DNA of 64,000 bases from the NCBI RefSeq assembly GCF_016950255.1, contig NZ_JACGFN010000003.1, forward strand, positions 186,001 to 250,000, read 5' to 3'. The stretch comes from Pectobacterium brasiliense (GTDB taxonomy: Bacteria; Pseudomonadota; Gammaproteobacteria; Enterobacterales; Enterobacteriaceae). Both the position numbers and the translations under genes were made by a program. Below the pieces are notes generated by a model that was not told the DNA's origin, searched no databases, and worked only from the letters and a program-made list of their open reading frames with translations. Shown piece by piece: positions 35,804 to 46,107 of this stretch; the stretch's first letter is position 1, and every line of letters starts with the position of its first letter.

Positions 35804-36840
35804 GCTATTTTTCCTGATTCAAAGGGTTCCTGAGTAAAAACGGTTCCTGAAGGAAAAGAGCCGCTGGCCTGGTCCAAAAATGGGCTAAGCCAGTTGGGAA
35901 TGCGCTGTTCCAGCCACATTTCCGGTTTCAGCAACGTTCCGCCGACGAAGCCGACATGCCCGCCATGTTCCGTTAGCTGATACTCAATATTAGACGGTAA
36001 CTGCGACAGATCGGGAATCACCTCTGACGTCATGAAAGGATCGTCCTTCGCATGGATGATGAGTAGCGGTTTACGTATCTGAGGCAAGAGTGGCAGAGCG
36101 CTACAGCGTCGATAGTAGTCGGCTGCATCGCGGAAGCCGTGGATACGTGAGGTAATGACGTCATCAAACTCTCGCAGTTGGCGGATTCGCTTCAACTGCG
36201 GTAGCTGAATTGGCAATGTATCTGGGTAAGCCGCCAGCTTGCGGCCGGCGTTTTGTTTCAATAGGCGCAGCAGGTAGTGCTGATAGACGCGGGAGAAACC
36301 TTGTTCCATCCGGCGGCTACAGGGTTCGAGCATCAGTGGTGCGGAAACAATGACGGCCGCGGACAGGGAACAGGATTCACCTTGCTGCGCGAGCAGATAG
36401 GCCAACATGTTGCCGCCGAGGGACACGCCGATGGCGGCGGTAGGCGCATCGCCCAGCGTCTCCTGCATCCAGCGCAGGAAATAACTGGCATCGCTGGTTT
36501 CACCAGAATGATAAATGCGCTTCATCCGGTTGGGCTTCCCGCTGCATCCGCGAAAATGCATGATGACGGCCAACCAGCCGCGCTGCTTACAGGCATGTAG
36601 CAGGCCGTGAGCGTAGGGGCTATGAAAGCTACCCTCTAGGCCGTGGAACAGCACCACGCGCGGTTTGTGCCGTGCCTGTTCGGGCGCTTCGCTCCAGGCC
36701 AAATCGACGAAATCACCGTCCGGCAGTTCAAGTGACTGCCAGACTGGCGAGAACTGCGCATGACGGCGGATCAGACGCGGTAATAGCGTTTGCAGATGCG
36801 GATTATGAGCGCCGCTCAGCGGACGAAAATGGTCATACAT
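35800..36840 (-). CDS. yheT: Alpha/beta hydrolase YheT
   Basis: This is a predicted esterase or hydrolase of the AB-hydrolase 4 family. The 346-residue protein has the oxyanion motif LFHGLEGS (64-71), nucleophile elbow GVSLGG with Ser140, a later acid residue in IHAKDDPFM and a catalytic His in [10 protein letters not shown]. No signal peptide. It heads the yheT-yheU-prkB group. The substrate is unknown. Confidence 0.93.
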   Translation of the reverse strand: MYDHFRPLSGAHNPHLQTLLPRLIRRHAQFSPVWQSLELPDGDFVDLAWSEAPEQARHKPRVVLFHGLEGSFHSPYAHGLLHACKQRGWLAVIMHFRGCSGKPNRMKRIYHSGETSDASYFLRWMQETLGDAPTAAIGVSLGGNMLAYLLAQQGESCSLSAAVIVSAPLMLEPCSRRMEQGFSRVYQHYLLRLLKQNAGRKLAAYPDTLPIQLPQLKRIRQLREFDDVITSRIHGFRDAADYYRRCSALPLLPQIRKPLLIIHAKDDPFMTSEVIPDLSQLPSNIEYQLTEHGGHVGFVGGTLLKPEMWLEQRIPNWLSPFLDQASGSFPSGTVFTQEPFESGKIA

Positions 36841-36946
36841 AAAGGATATAGAAATCTTGTTGTCGGCTCTTGTACGATCAATATCACACTGTTAGCTTCA
36901 ATGCTGCCAGTTGGTACGATATTTGGGTCAGGAGCGCCCACAAATA

Positions 36947-37549
36947 ATGGAACTGAGTTTATTTCTGTCGATGTTGGGGTTTTTGTGGGTAGCGGCCATC
37001 ACACCAGGGCCGAATAATATGCTGTTGACCACCTCGGGCGCGAATTTTGGTTTTATGCGCTCGCTGTGGCTGATGATCGGCATCATGCTGGGCATGCAGA
37101 GCATTTTGCTGCTGGTGGCATTCGGTGTTGGTGGCTTGATTCTGATTTACCCTTCGCTGCACTTTATCCTGAAAGTCCTTGGTAGCGCCTATCTGCTCTG
37201 GCTGGCATGGAAAATTGCCACGGCGGCTTACGAACGGCTGGAAACGTCTATTGCACCGCCCCAGCCGATCCGGCTTTATCAAGGGTGGTTGCTGCAATTC
37301 CTGAACCCGAAAGCGTGGCTCATGGCGCTGGGTGCGGTTGCCAGCTTTAGTCTGGCGGGGGAAGGTTATAACCAGTCTGTGATCGCGATAAGCATCGGGA
37401 TTGTGTTGGTCAATCTGGTGTCCGGTGTTATCTGGCTTGGGTTTGGCACGATGATTGGGCGACTGCTGCGCAGTAAGAAAGCGTGGATTATCTTTAATGT
37501 GTCAATGGGGCTGCTGACCGCCGCCTGCGTGCTGCTGATTTGGCATTAA
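36947..37549 (+). CDS. LysE/RhtB-family amino acid exporter
   Basis: This is a probable inner-membrane exporter of amino acids or related metabolites. I start at ATG 36947 (GGAG site ten bases before), giving 200 residues beginning MELSLFLSMLGFLWVAAITPGPNNMLL; the GPNN motif and about six hydrophobic segments are typical of LysE/RhtB. It resembles the EamB (cysteine/O-acetylserine) branch in length, but the substrate cannot be read from the sequence. It sits between yheT and yheS. Confidence 0.88.
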   Translation: MELSLFLSMLGFLWVAAITPGPNNMLLTTSGANFGFMRSLWLMIGIMLGMQSILLLVAFGVGGLILIYPSLHFILKVLGSAYLLWLAWKIATAAYERLETSIAPPQPIRLYQGWLLQFLNPKAWLMALGAVASFSLAGEGYNQSVIAISIGIVLVNLVSGVIWLGFGTMIGRLLRSKKAWIIFNVSMGLLTAACVLLIWH

Positions 37550-37615
37550 GGCTTCGTTGATAACGTCGCGAGCGGTTTTTCGCTCGCGGCGCTTTCCAGG
37601 CGAGAGAGACTGAAT

Positions 37616-39523
37616 TTACTCGCTCTGCATCATCTGCTCTAGCTGTTCCTGCGCGTCCAGCCAGGATAGCTCCGTTTCTTCCAGCTCGATTTTGACTTTG
37701 GTTTGCTGTTGCAGGCAATCGGTGAGTTCGGTCTTGCGGCTGATGTCGTAGATGGCGCTGTCTGCCAGTCGAGCTTCAAGCGCTGCGAGCGTTTCCCCCA
37801 GCTTTTCCATCTGCTGTTCAAGCTTGGTTATCTGTTTGCGCAGCGGCTGCGTTTGCGTTCTCAACTCAGCTTCGCGGCGTTTCTGATCTTTTCTGCCCTG
37901 TGCGCTGTTGGCGGCATTTTCTTTTGGCGTTTCATCGGCCGCATTTTCCTGACGTTGCAGGCCGACCAGCCACTGCTGGTAGTCTTCCAAATCGCCGTCG
38001 AACGGTTCTACTTTCTGATCGTGCACCAGGTAGAGATCGTCCGTAGTAGAACGGATCAGGTGTCGATCGTGCGAGACGACAACCAGCGCGCCTTCAAAAT
38101 CGATTAACGCTTCGGTCAACGCCTGACGCATATCCAGATCGAGGTGGTTGGTCGGTTCGTCGAGCAGCAGGAGGTTCGGGCGCTGCCAGACGATCAGTGC
38201 TAGCACCAGACGAGCTTTTTCACCGCCGGAGAAGCGCTCGGTAATCTCGGTGACTTTGTCGCCCTGAAAACCGAAGCCGCCGAGGTAGTCGCGCAGTTGC
38301 TGTTCCGTTTCCCGTTCCGCCAGACGCACCAGATGCTGCAAGGGCGATTCGTCCGCACGTAGAAACTCTAACTGGTGCTGGGCGAAATAGCCGAGTTTTA
38401 CACCTTTTGCCAACCCAATTTCCCCTTTCAGCGGGGCGAGCGTGCCAGCAAGCAGTTTGATCAGCGTGGATTTACCCGCGCCGTTATGGCCGAGCAGCCC
38501 GATGCGTGAACCCGGTACTAAATTGAGTTTGATGGATTCCAGAATCAGCTTGTCGTTGTAGCCTGCGCTGACCTTTTCCATCTTCATGAGTGGATTGGGC
38601 AACGACTCCGGGGCGCGAAAGCTAAAGCGGAAAGGGTTATCGACATGCGCTGGCGCAATCATCTCCATGCGTTCCAGCATTTTTATCCGGCTTTGTGCCT
38701 GCTTGGCTTTGGTCGCTTTCGCGCGGAAGCGGTCGATGTAGTGTTGCAGATGCGCGACGCGCTCCTGCTGATGTTCATAGAGCGATTGCTGCTGTGCAAG
38801 ACGAGTGGCGCGCTGGCGTTCAAACGAGGAGTAGTTACCCGTGTACTCGTTGAGCGACTGCTGCTCGATGTGCAGGATCTTGGTTACCACCGGATCGAGG
38901 AAATCGCGGTCGTGCGAGATCAGGACCAGCGTGCCCGTATAGTTTTTCAGCCACTTTTCCAGCCAGATAACGGCATCCAGATCGAGGTGGTTGGTCGGTT
39001 CATCCAGCAGCAGCAGGTCTGAACGACAGATCAGCGCCTGTGCCAGATTCAGACGCATCCGCCAGCCGCCGGAAAAGGCGCTGACGGGCTGCTGTAACTG
39101 TGACTGAGAAAACCCTAGCCCATTGAGCAGGCTCGATGCTCTGGCCTGAATCGTCCAGGCCTGAATCGCATCCAGCTTGCCGTGCAGCGTGGCAATGGCG
39201 TTGCCATCGTTTTCTTCGTTGGCGGTCTGCAACGCGGCTTCCAACTGGCGAAACTCACGGTCGCCGTCAATCACGTAGTCCAGCGCGGGTTTGTCCAATG
39301 CCGGCGTTTCCTGATTGACCCAGGCCAGTGACCAGTTTTGCGGGAAGGTCGCACTGCCACCATCGGCGCTGATTTCACCTTTCAGTAATGACAGCAGGGT
39401 AGATTTACCGCAGCCGTTCTTGCCAACCAGACCGACTTTCTGGCCGGGATTAACTGTTGCTGTCGCGTTGTCGATCAGAACGCGTACACCACGTCGAATT
39501 TGCAGCGAAGAGAAAACAATCAT
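37616..39523 (-). CDS. yheS: ABC-F ATPase YheS
   Basis: This 635-residue soluble protein has two ABC domains and no membrane segments, as in the ribosome-associated ABC-F family. Walker A motifs are GKNGCGKST and GHNGAGKST; the signatures are SGGWRMRL and SGGEKARL; Walker B regions are LLLLDEPTNHLDLD in both. An inter-domain linker and a charged C-terminal coiled coil (about 560-630) are visible. Family members act on stalled or starved ribosomes, but the exact job of YheS is not settled. Confidence 0.95.
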   Translation of the reverse strand: MIVFSSLQIRRGVRVLIDNATATVNPGQKVGLVGKNGCGKSTLLSLLKGEISADGGSATFPQNWSLAWVNQETPALDKPALDYVIDGDREFRQLEAALQTANEENDGNAIATLHGKLDAIQAWTIQARASSLLNGLGFSQSQLQQPVSAFSGGWRMRLNLAQALICRSDLLLLDEPTNHLDLDAVIWLEKWLKNYTGTLVLISHDRDFLDPVVTKILHIEQQSLNEYTGNYSSFERQRATRLAQQQSLYEHQQERVAHLQHYIDRFRAKATKAKQAQSRIKMLERMEMIAPAHVDNPFRFSFRAPESLPNPLMKMEKVSAGYNDKLILESIKLNLVPGSRIGLLGHNGAGKSTLIKLLAGTLAPLKGEIGLAKGVKLGYFAQHQLEFLRADESPLQHLVRLAERETEQQLRDYLGGFGFQGDKVTEITERFSGGEKARLVLALIVWQRPNLLLLDEPTNHLDLDMRQALTEALIDFEGALVVVSHDRHLIRSTTDDLYLVHDQKVEPFDGDLEDYQQWLVGLQRQENAADETPKENAANSAQGRKDQKRREAELRTQTQPLRKQITKLEQQMEKLGETLAALEARLADSAIYDISRKTELTDCLQQQTKVKIELEETELSWLDAQEQLEQMMQSE

Positions 39524-39645
39524 AAAGCGCCGTATGTTCAGAGTATGTTAAATTATGGACATCTCAGGACACGCGGTGTCCTGTTTTTAGTCGTTGCGCA
39601 GCATGGTAACGGAAAACAATTATCATGACGACGCTTTGGAGGGGA

Positions 39646-40200
39646 ATGATGTCGCAGCCACCGAAGATTTTGCTGCTGTATGCCCATCCGGAACCACAGG
39701 ATTCGGTAGCAAACCGGGTCTTATTGCAACCGGCACAGCAGTTGGCGAATGTAACCGTGCACGATCTTTACGCGCACTATCCTGACTTTTTTATCGATAT
39801 TCATCATGAACAACAACTGCTGCGCGAGCATCAGGTCATTGTTTTCCAACATCCGTTTTATACCTATAGCTGTCCGGCTTTGCTGAAAGAGTGGCTCGAT
39901 AGGGTGTTATCCCGTGGTTTTGCCAATGGGATCGGCGGGAATGCGCTGGCGGGGAAATATTGGCGCTCGGTGATTACTACGGGTGAGCCGGAAGATGCCT
40001 ACCATGCTGACGGGAGCAATCGCTACCCGATGGATGATTTGCTACGTCCGTTTGAGCTGACGGCAGCCATGTGTCGCATGCATTGGATGCACCCCATGAT
40101 TATTTACTGGGCGCGTCGGTTACAGCCTGATGTGTTATTGAGTCAAGCCAAAGCCTACGGTGAATGGCTATCCTCCCCTTTATCTGAAGAGGAACGCTAA
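39646..40200 (+). CDS. kefG: Ancillary quinone oxidoreductase of KefB
   Basis: KefG is a flavodoxin-fold protein needed for full activity of the glutathione-gated K+/H+ antiporter KefB. ATG 39646 gives 184 residues beginning [20 protein letters not shown], the same length as E. coli KefG; a further ATG at 39649 and an upstream one at 39625 are alternatives. The pattern [24 protein letters not shown] is conserved. kefB begins one base after its stop codon region (TAATATG). Confidence 0.94.
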   Translation: MMSQPPKILLLYAHPEPQDSVANRVLLQPAQQLANVTVHDLYAHYPDFFIDIHHEQQLLREHQVIVFQHPFYTYSCPALLKEWLDRVLSRGFANGIGGNALAGKYWRSVITTGEPEDAYHADGSNRYPMDDLLRPFELTAAMCRMHWMHPMIIYWARRLQPDVLLSQAKAYGEWLSSPLSEEER

Positions 40201-40201
40201 T

Positions 40202-42013
40202 ATGGAGAGTTCCGCGCTACTGACCGCCGGAGTCTTATTTTTGTTTGTGGCGGTGGTAGCTGTACCGATTGCTGCCCGATTAGGCATTGGTGCCGTACTG
40301 GGCTATTTGATCGCTGGAATCGCCATTGGCCCTTGGGGGCTTGGCTTTATCCGAGATGTGGAAGCCATCCTGCATTTCTCGGAGCTGGGTGTCGTTTTCC
40401 TGATGTTCATCATTGGCTTGGAACTGAATCCGTCCAAGCTTTGGACGCTGCGTCGCTCGATCTTTGGCGTTGGGGCGGCTCAGGTTGGCCTTAGTGCGCT
40501 GATTTTAGGCGGAGCCCTGTATCTGACGGATTTCTCGTGGCAGTCCGCGCTGATTGGCGGCGTGGGGCTGGCAATGTCGTCAACGGCCATGGCGCTGCAG
40601 CTGATGCGCGAAAAGGGCATGAACCGCAATGAGTCGGGGCAGTTGGGCTTCTCCGTTCTGCTGTTTCAGGATTTAGCCGTTATCCCGGCGCTGGCGCTAA
40701 TCCCGATTCTGGCCGGTGTGCAGGGTGACTTCGGCGATTGGGAACGGATTGGGCTGAAGGTCGCCGCGTTTCTTGGCATGCTAATCGGCGGTCGCTATCT
40801 GGTGCGTCCGCTGTTCCGCTTTATTGCGGCATCCGGCGTGCGCGAGGTGTTCACCGCCGCTGCGCTGTTGCTGGTGCTCGGTTCTGCGCTGTTTATGGAA
40901 GCATTAGGGCTTTCCATGGCGTTAGGCACCTTTATCGCCGGTATTCTGCTGGCGGAAAGCGAATATCGGCATGAATTGGAAATTGCCATTGAGCCGTTTA
41001 AAGGCTTGCTGCTTGGGCTGTTCTTTATCTCTGTAGGAATGGCGCTGAATCTCGGGATCCTCTACACCCACATCGTGAAAATTATGGTTGCGGTGCTGGT
41101 GCTGGTGGCAGTGAAAGCGGCTGTACTGTATTTCCTTGCGCGAATTAATCGTATGCGCCGCTCCGAGCGCTTGCAGTTTGCCGGAGTGCTGAGTCAGGGC
41201 GGTGAGTTCGCTTTCGTCCTGTTTTCCGCCGCGGCTTCATTCAACGTACTGAAAGGCGAGCAACTGCCGCTGTTGCTGGTGACGGTGACGCTATCAATGA
41301 TGACGACGCCGCTGCTGATGCAGTTGATCGACCGCATTCTGGTACGTCGCTATAACGTGCAGGATGTGCCGGATGAGAAACCGTATGTCGAGGACGACGA
41401 ACCGCAGGTGATTGTGGTGGGCTTCGGACGTTTCGGGCAGGTGATTGGCCGCTTATTAATGGCGAACAAAATGCGGATTACGGTTCTGGAGCGCGATATC
41501 AGCGCCGTGAGCCTGATGCGTAGCTATGGCTATAAGGTTTATTATGGCGATGCCACGGAGCTGGAACTGCTGCGTTCGGCGGGCGCGGATAAAGCACGCT
41601 CAATCGTGATTACCTGTAATGCGCCGGAAGATACGATGGAGATTGTACATCTCTGTCAGCAACACTTTCCAAATCTGGAGATTCTGGCGCGGGCCCGTGG
41701 GCGCGTGGAAGCTCATGAGCTGTTACAGACCGGCGTAAGACATTTCTCGCGCGAAACCTTTTCCAGTGCGCTGGAGTTAGGGCGTAAAACGCTGGTGACG
41801 GTGGGCATGCACCCCCATCAGGCGATGCGTGCGCAACAGCATTTCCGCCGTCTGGATATGCGCATGCTGCGTGAGCTGATGCCGCAACTGACGGGGGATG
41901 TCGCGCAAATCTCTCGTGTGAAAGAGGCTCGCCGTGAGCTGGAGGATATTTTCCAGCGGGAAATGCTGCGCGAGCGACGTCGGCCCAGTGTGTGGGATGA
42001 AGACGACGAGTAA
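40202..42013 (+). CDS. kefB: Glutathione-regulated K+/H+ antiporter
   Basis: KefB releases K+ and acidifies the cytoplasm during electrophile stress. ATG 40202 gives 603 residues. The first about 380 residues are a monovalent cation:proton antiporter domain with about 12 helices ([37 protein letters not shown]), followed by an RCK nucleotide-binding domain ([17 protein letters not shown]). An in-frame start at 40160 inside kefG is rejected. It is coupled to kefG and followed by yheV. Confidence 0.96.
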   Translation: MESSALLTAGVLFLFVAVVAVPIAARLGIGAVLGYLIAGIAIGPWGLGFIRDVEAILHFSELGVVFLMFIIGLELNPSKLWTLRRSIFGVGAAQVGLSALILGGALYLTDFSWQSALIGGVGLAMSSTAMALQLMREKGMNRNESGQLGFSVLLFQDLAVIPALALIPILAGVQGDFGDWERIGLKVAAFLGMLIGGRYLVRPLFRFIAASGVREVFTAAALLLVLGSALFMEALGLSMALGTFIAGILLAESEYRHELEIAIEPFKGLLLGLFFISVGMALNLGILYTHIVKIMVAVLVLVAVKAAVLYFLARINRMRRSERLQFAGVLSQGGEFAFVLFSAAASFNVLKGEQLPLLLVTVTLSMMTTPLLMQLIDRILVRRYNVQDVPDEKPYVEDDEPQVIVVGFGRFGQVIGRLLMANKMRITVLERDISAVSLMRSYGYKVYYGDATELELLRSAGADKARSIVITCNAPEDTMEIVHLCQQHFPNLEILARARGRVEAHELLQTGVRHFSRETFSSALELGRKTLVTVGMHPHQAMRAQQHFRRLDMRMLRELMPQLTGDVAQISRVKEARRELEDIFQREMLRERRRPSVWDEDDE

Positions 42014-42037
42014 GAGTCGAGATGAATGGGAGTTATC

Positions 42038-42232
42038 ATGCGTAAACGTTTTATTGCAGGGGCGGTGTGCCCGACGTGTCAGGCGCAGGACACGCTTGCC
42101 GTTGGACGAGAAGATGACGTCGAGGTTGTGGTGTGCGTGAAGTGCGGATATCGCCAGAGCCAGACAGAAGAACCTGCGGCGGCATCCGCCCCGCAGGCTA
42201 ACGAGATTATCGGGATCTTCCGGCCAGAATGA
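42038..42232 (+). CDS. yheV: Zinc-ribbon protein YheV
   Basis: This 64-residue conserved protein begins MRKRFIAGAVCPTCQAQD, with two Cys pairs (CPTC, CVKC) forming a zinc ribbon. I choose ATG 42038 because GGGAG precedes it by five bases; an ATG at 42026 would add four residues and match the E. coli length better. The function is unknown. It is placed between kefB and slyD as in E. coli. Confidence 0.9.
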   Translation: MRKRFIAGAVCPTCQAQDTLAVGREDDVEVVVCVKCGYRQSQTEEPAAASAPQANEIIGIFRPE

Positions 42233-42352
42233 GGGATGCGTGTCGTGGTGGCATTGTCACCACCCGTTGACGTTTTTTGATTCCAGACGGTACATAGGGA
42301 CATTTTTCAGCTACAATTTGCGCCAGTTTGAATTCCAACGGTAGGAGATATC

Positions 42353-42937
42353 ATGAAAGTAGCAAAAGATCTGGTGGTCAGCCTGGCCTATCAGGTACGT
42401 ACAGAAGACGGTGTGTTGGTTGATGAGTCTCCGGTGAGCGCGCCGTTGGACTATCTGCATGGCCACGGTTCCCTGATTTCTGGTCTGGAAAAAGCGTTGG
42501 AAGGCCGTGAGGCTGGCGCGAAGTTTGATGTGAACATTGGTTCCAGCGACGCTTACGGCAACTATGATGAGAATCTGGTTCAGCGCGTACCGAAAGATGT
42601 CTTTATGGGCGTTGACGAGCTGCAGGTTGGCATGCGTTTCCTGGCTGAGACCGATCAGGGTCCAGTGCCAGTTGAAATCACCGAAGTTGAAGACGACCAC
42701 GTTGTTGTCGACGGCAACCACATGTTGGCAGGCCAAAACCTGAGCTTCAACGTTGAAGTTGTTGCTATCCGTGAAGCGACGGAAGAAGAGCTGGCGCACG
42801 GTCACGTTCACGGCGAGCACGATCATGAACACGGCGACGGCTGCTGTGGCGGTCACGGCCATGATCATGACCACGATCACGGTCACCAGCACGGTAAAGG
42901 CGGCTGCGGCGGCAACGGTGGATGCGGCTGCCACTAA
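42353..42937 (+). CDS. slyD: FKBP-type isomerase/metallochaperone SlyD
   Basis: SlyD is a cytosolic peptidyl-prolyl isomerase and nickel chaperone for hydrogenase maturation. The 194-residue protein has the FKBP domain interrupted by the insert-in-flap domain (residues 1-140) and a His/Cys/Gly-rich metal-binding tail from about residue 148 to the end. ATG 42353 has an AGGAG site. Confidence 0.97.
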   Translation: MKVAKDLVVSLAYQVRTEDGVLVDESPVSAPLDYLHGHGSLISGLEKALEGREAGAKFDVNIGSSDAYGNYDENLVQRVPKDVFMGVDELQVGMRFLAETDQGPVPVEITEVEDDHVVVDGNHMLAGQNLSFNVEVVAIREATEEELAHGHVHGEHDHEHGDGCCGGHGHDHDHDHGHQHGKGGCGGNGGCGCH

Positions 42938-42963
42938 TTAGTCGTAGCGCATACGCATGAAAG

Positions 42964-43000
42964 AAACCTCAGGTTGATGAAGATCACCTGAGGTTTTTTT
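42964..43000 (+). terminator. slyD terminator
   Basis: AAACCTCAGGT and ACCTGAGGTTT form a perfect 11-bp stem with an 11-base loop, followed by a run of T. Confidence 0.93.
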
Positions 43001-43053
43001 ATTTATTGTTATATCTGGACAGTGGTGTGCGGAGACATAACGGGTCCCGAATC

Positions 43054-43272
43054 TCAGTAATGCGGCGGCGGCGTTTCTTCCGACTGGGGGGCAACGAGCG
43101 AGGTTTGCTGGCTGCGCAGCCGGTCGGTGAGTAGACGGACATGTTCACGCAGGCGGCTAATTTCCCGCTCGTGTTGAATAACCGTTTGGTTAAGTTCTTC
43201 TATGGTTAATTCCTGAAAAGCCTGTCGGCTTTCCAACTGTTCGAGCCGTTCTTCAAGTGCTGATGGTGACAT
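43054..43272 (-). CDS. slyX: SlyX protein
   Basis: This 72-residue, strongly coiled-coil protein ([47 protein letters not shown]) has the C-terminal PPPHY typical of SlyX. The function is unknown. It converges on slyD and diverges from fkpA, as in E. coli. Confidence 0.95.
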   Translation of the reverse strand: MSPSALEERLEQLESRQAFQELTIEELNQTVIQHEREISRLREHVRLLTDRLRSQQTSLVAPQSEETPPPHY

Positions 43273-43554
43273 CGGTATTCCCCTTACTTCTTGTTACCCG
43301 CGAGTTTGTCAGAAAGCGGAAACTTCTGGTAGTAAAAACGGTCGCAGTAGGGCGCAATGGACTATCCGGATCGGGGCATATCGTTGCCAGAAGGCCTTAG
43401 GACGACACAAATGATGTCGGAAAAGCTTCCTGACGTTTTTTATCAAAGGATTGTCGAGTGCGTCGTTGTGTTGTCTTCGTCCGCACAGTTATAGTAGGCG
43501 CGAATTTATTTTAATGATGGCTGGAGCGCGTCGCTCCAGATGCTGGAGAAATGG

Positions 43555-44373
43555 ATGAAATCACTGTTTAAAGTAACGCTGTTAGCAACAACGATGGCTC
43601 TGGCTCTGAACGCAGGCCAGGCTCTGGCGGCAGACAAAGCGCAGGCATCTGACACCACTGCGGCAGCCAAATTTAAGAACGATGAGCAGGCAGCGGCTTA
43701 TGCGTTAGGTGCATCTTTAGGGCGTTACATGGATAACTCTCTGAAAGAGCAAGAAAAATTAGGTATCAAGCTGGATAAAGATCAGCTGATTGCTGGCGTT
43801 CAGGATGCCTTTGCTGATAAGAGCAAGCTGACTGACGAAGAAATCGAGAAAACGCTGCAAGGCTTTGAAGGTAAAGTGAAAGCCGCTGCTGAAGCTAAGA
43901 TGAAGCAAGATGCGAAAGATAACGCGGATAAAGGCGCTAAGTATCTTGAGTCCTTCGCCAAAGAAAAAGGCGTGAAGAAAACGGCATCTGGCCTTCTGTA
44001 TCAAGTTGAGAAAGAAGGTAGCGGTAATGCGCCGAAAGACAGCGATACTGTAGTCGTTAACTACAAAGGTACGCTGGTTGACGGTAGCGAGTTCGACAAC
44101 TCCTACAAACGCGGTGAGCCACTGTCTTTCCGTCTGGACGGCGTGATCCCAGGCTGGACTGAAGGTCTGAAGCACGTTAAGAAAGGCGGCAAAATCAAGC
44201 TGGCTATCCCACCGGCTCTGGCCTATGGCGAGAACGGCGTGCCTGGCATTCCGGCTAACTCCACGCTGGTGTTTGACGTTGAACTGTTGGACATTAAATC
44301 TGAAGCTGACCTGAAAGCAGCGGATGATGCGAAAGCTGAAAAACCCGCAGCCGAACAGAAAGCGGCTAAATAA
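43555..44373 (+). CDS. fkpA: Periplasmic FKBP-type isomerase/chaperone FkpA
   Basis: FkpA helps outer-membrane and periplasmic proteins fold. I choose ATG 43555 (GGAG six bases before; MKSLFKVTLLATTMALALNAGQALA), giving 272 residues; an ATG at 43540 adds five. It has a Sec signal peptide of about 25 residues, an N-terminal helical dimerisation domain (about 30-130) and the C-terminal FKBP domain (VVNYKGTLVDGSEFDNS ... GVPGIPANSTLVFDVELL). A Lys/Ala-rich tail follows. Confidence 0.96.
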   Translation: MKSLFKVTLLATTMALALNAGQALAADKAQASDTTAAAKFKNDEQAAAYALGASLGRYMDNSLKEQEKLGIKLDKDQLIAGVQDAFADKSKLTDEEIEKTLQGFEGKVKAAAEAKMKQDAKDNADKGAKYLESFAKEKGVKKTASGLLYQVEKEGSGNAPKDSDTVVVNYKGTLVDGSEFDNSYKRGEPLSFRLDGVIPGWTEGLKHVKKGGKIKLAIPPALAYGENGVPGIPANSTLVFDVELLDIKSEADLKAADDAKAEKPAAEQKAAK

Positions 44374-44394
44374 GCATCGCGATAATGGCGATAT

Positions 44395-44423
44395 AACCGC
44401 AGGCTTCGACCTGCGGTTTTTTT
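44395..44423 (+). terminator. fkpA terminator
   Basis: AACCGCAGG-CTTCGA-CCTGCGGTT is followed by T residues. In E. coli yheO comes next after fkpA; here a 7.2-kb accessory block starts beyond this terminator. Confidence 0.93.
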
Positions 44424-44510
44424 GTTTCACCATCATTTCCCTGCGATCGAATCCCTTTTCCCGTTAACCATGACGGCACCTCTCTGTCATCCACCACTCA
44501 CAACCCATCA

Positions 44511-46004
44511 TCAGCACAGTGCGCGTAGCACCTTCGCCAACGTCTTGACCGCCGTTTCCAGTTCATGCGGTGCGTGGGCAGCAAATCCCATGAGGAAACC
44601 AGCTTGATGCTGACCCGACGCATACAGTGCTGTTAGCCCGAGCAGGTCGATACCGGCCCGACGCGCGGATTCCACAGCATCGTGTTCAGAGATGTCACGG
44701 ATGAAGAGACAGGGCATCTGCATGCCTCCGGCTGGCACTCGTGGCTCGACAAAATCAGCCAGATGCTGGCGAACGAGTTGCGTCAGCACATCGCGGCGTT
44801 TCGCGTAAATAGTGCGCATCGTGCGTATATAGGCACCGAAGTGGCCTCCTTCGATAAAACGCGCCAGCGTGAGCTGTGGAATGGGCGCACTGTGCCCATC
44901 CATCAGCGTGCGGGCCACGGTCATGGGAGCAACCAACTGCGGCGGTAGTACCATGTAACCGATGCGCAGGCCGGGAAACAGCGATTTAGTGAAGGTGCCG
45001 ATATAGATCGTTCTATCGTGCGGGTCGAGCCCCTGAACGCAGGCGGTAGGTTTGCCCGCGTAGTGAAACTCGCTGTCGTAATCGTCTTCAATAATCCAGC
45101 TCTGTTGCTGCCATGCCCATTCAATCACGGCCAGACGCCGATCCAGCGCCAGCGTTGCGCCAGTTGGAAACTGGTGTGAGGGCGTCATGAACACGGCTTT
45201 AGCGGGTACATTATGTTTGTTGCTTGCCTCAAGCAGGTGTTCGACCTGCAAGCCATCGGCGTCTAATGGGATCGGCACGCATGCGAGTCCCGCTGCCTCG
45301 AATGCCTTGCGTGCGCCGTGGTACACGGGATCTTCAAGGAAGATCGGATCGCCAGCATCCAGCAATACAGTCGCACACAGGGTGAGCGCTTGCTGGGAAC
45401 TGGTCAGCACCAGTACGCGATCGGGCGTGGCACGAGCTCCCCGTTCGAGATTGACATAATCTGCGATGGCGCGTCTCAGCGCTTCCATACCCTGCGGTGG
45501 GCTGTGTAGCAGCGCCCGCGTGCCATATTCCTTTAGCACCTGCCGCTCCAGCCGTTCCCACGTCTGGAGGGGAAAGCTGCGGGTTTCTGGCACGCCGGGA
45601 GCGAACGCGCGCGGGATGATGAAGTCGCGAACGCCACCATTCTGGAACATAGCGCTGCCGCGTTGACTGAGGCGTAGTTCTGCTTTGCTATCTCCCGTTT
45701 TCCGGGCTTTGCCACGCCCCGGCAGACGCTTTGCCCGCTCCGACACGAAACTGCCGCTGCCGACGCGACGTTCGATAAATCCTTCTGCATGCAGCTGGCT
45801 ATAAGCCGACTCGACCGTATCACGTGATACCCCCAGTGATGTAGCCAGCGCACGTGAGGCGGGTAAGGGCTTGCCCACATCAAGAACGCCATCGAGGATT
45901 AACTGGCGAATCGCTCGCTGGATGCGGGCGTGCAGGGGTAGAGCACCTTGCGCGGGGTCGCCAATCCAGGCCTTGACCGATTCAAGCTGGGCGTGTTTGA
46001 ACAA
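44511..46004 (-). CDS. MocR/PdxR-type transcriptional regulator (GntR HTH + aminotransferase fold)
   Basis: This 497-residue regulator joins a GntR winged helix (about residues 20-90; IRQLILDGVLDVGKPLPASRALATSLGVSRDTVESAYSQL) to a fold-type I aminotransferase domain (about 130-495) that binds PLP. Conserved aminotransferase features include EDDYDSEF (306-313) and the PLP lysine Lys340 in TFTKSLFPGLRIGY. Such proteins sense PLP or amino-acid aldimines. It is divergent from a PLP-binding protein gene and an SHMT gene, which are its probable targets; the 94-base gap holds 20-bp-spaced direct repeats. Target and effector are inference. Confidence 0.92.
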   Translation of the reverse strand: MFKHAQLESVKAWIGDPAQGALPLHARIQRAIRQLILDGVLDVGKPLPASRALATSLGVSRDTVESAYSQLHAEGFIERRVGSGSFVSERAKRLPGRGKARKTGDSKAELRLSQRGSAMFQNGGVRDFIIPRAFAPGVPETRSFPLQTWERLERQVLKEYGTRALLHSPPQGMEALRRAIADYVNLERGARATPDRVLVLTSSQQALTLCATVLLDAGDPIFLEDPVYHGARKAFEAAGLACVPIPLDADGLQVEHLLEASNKHNVPAKAVFMTPSHQFPTGATLALDRRLAVIEWAWQQQSWIIEDDYDSEFHYAGKPTACVQGLDPHDRTIYIGTFTKSLFPGLRIGYMVLPPQLVAPMTVARTLMDGHSAPIPQLTLARFIEGGHFGAYIRTMRTIYAKRRDVLTQLVRQHLADFVEPRVPAGGMQMPCLFIRDISEHDAVESARRAGIDLLGLTALYASGQHQAGFLMGFAAHAPHELETAVKTLAKVLRALC

Positions 46005-46053
46005 TTGGTCTGCCTCTTATCAGGAAAATGGTGGGGAACATCCAGCTATTTTA

Positions 46054-46080
46054 AATCTATAAATACGTTTCACAATCTAT
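46054..46080. promoter_or_regulatory. Direct-repeat operator candidate for the MocR-type regulator
   Basis: AATCTAT occurs at 46054-46060 and again at 46074-46080, a 20-base period equal to about two helical turns, within the divergent promoter. MocR/PdxR regulators commonly bind such direct repeats. Confidence 0.5.
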
Positions 46081-46107
46081 TCATCTTCTTCGTCAGGAGT
46101 GACGCTG

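Noticed and set aside
39566..39592. AGGACAC/GTGTCCT hairpin with T run before kefG as a terminator
   Set aside because: No plus-strand gene lies upstream of it for termination; it may be part of the kefG leader, which I cannot show.
43316..43350. Sigma-E promoter for fkpA (GAAACTT ... GGTCG)
   Set aside because: The -35 resembles the consensus but the -10 and its spacing do not, and it lies more than 200 bases from the gene.
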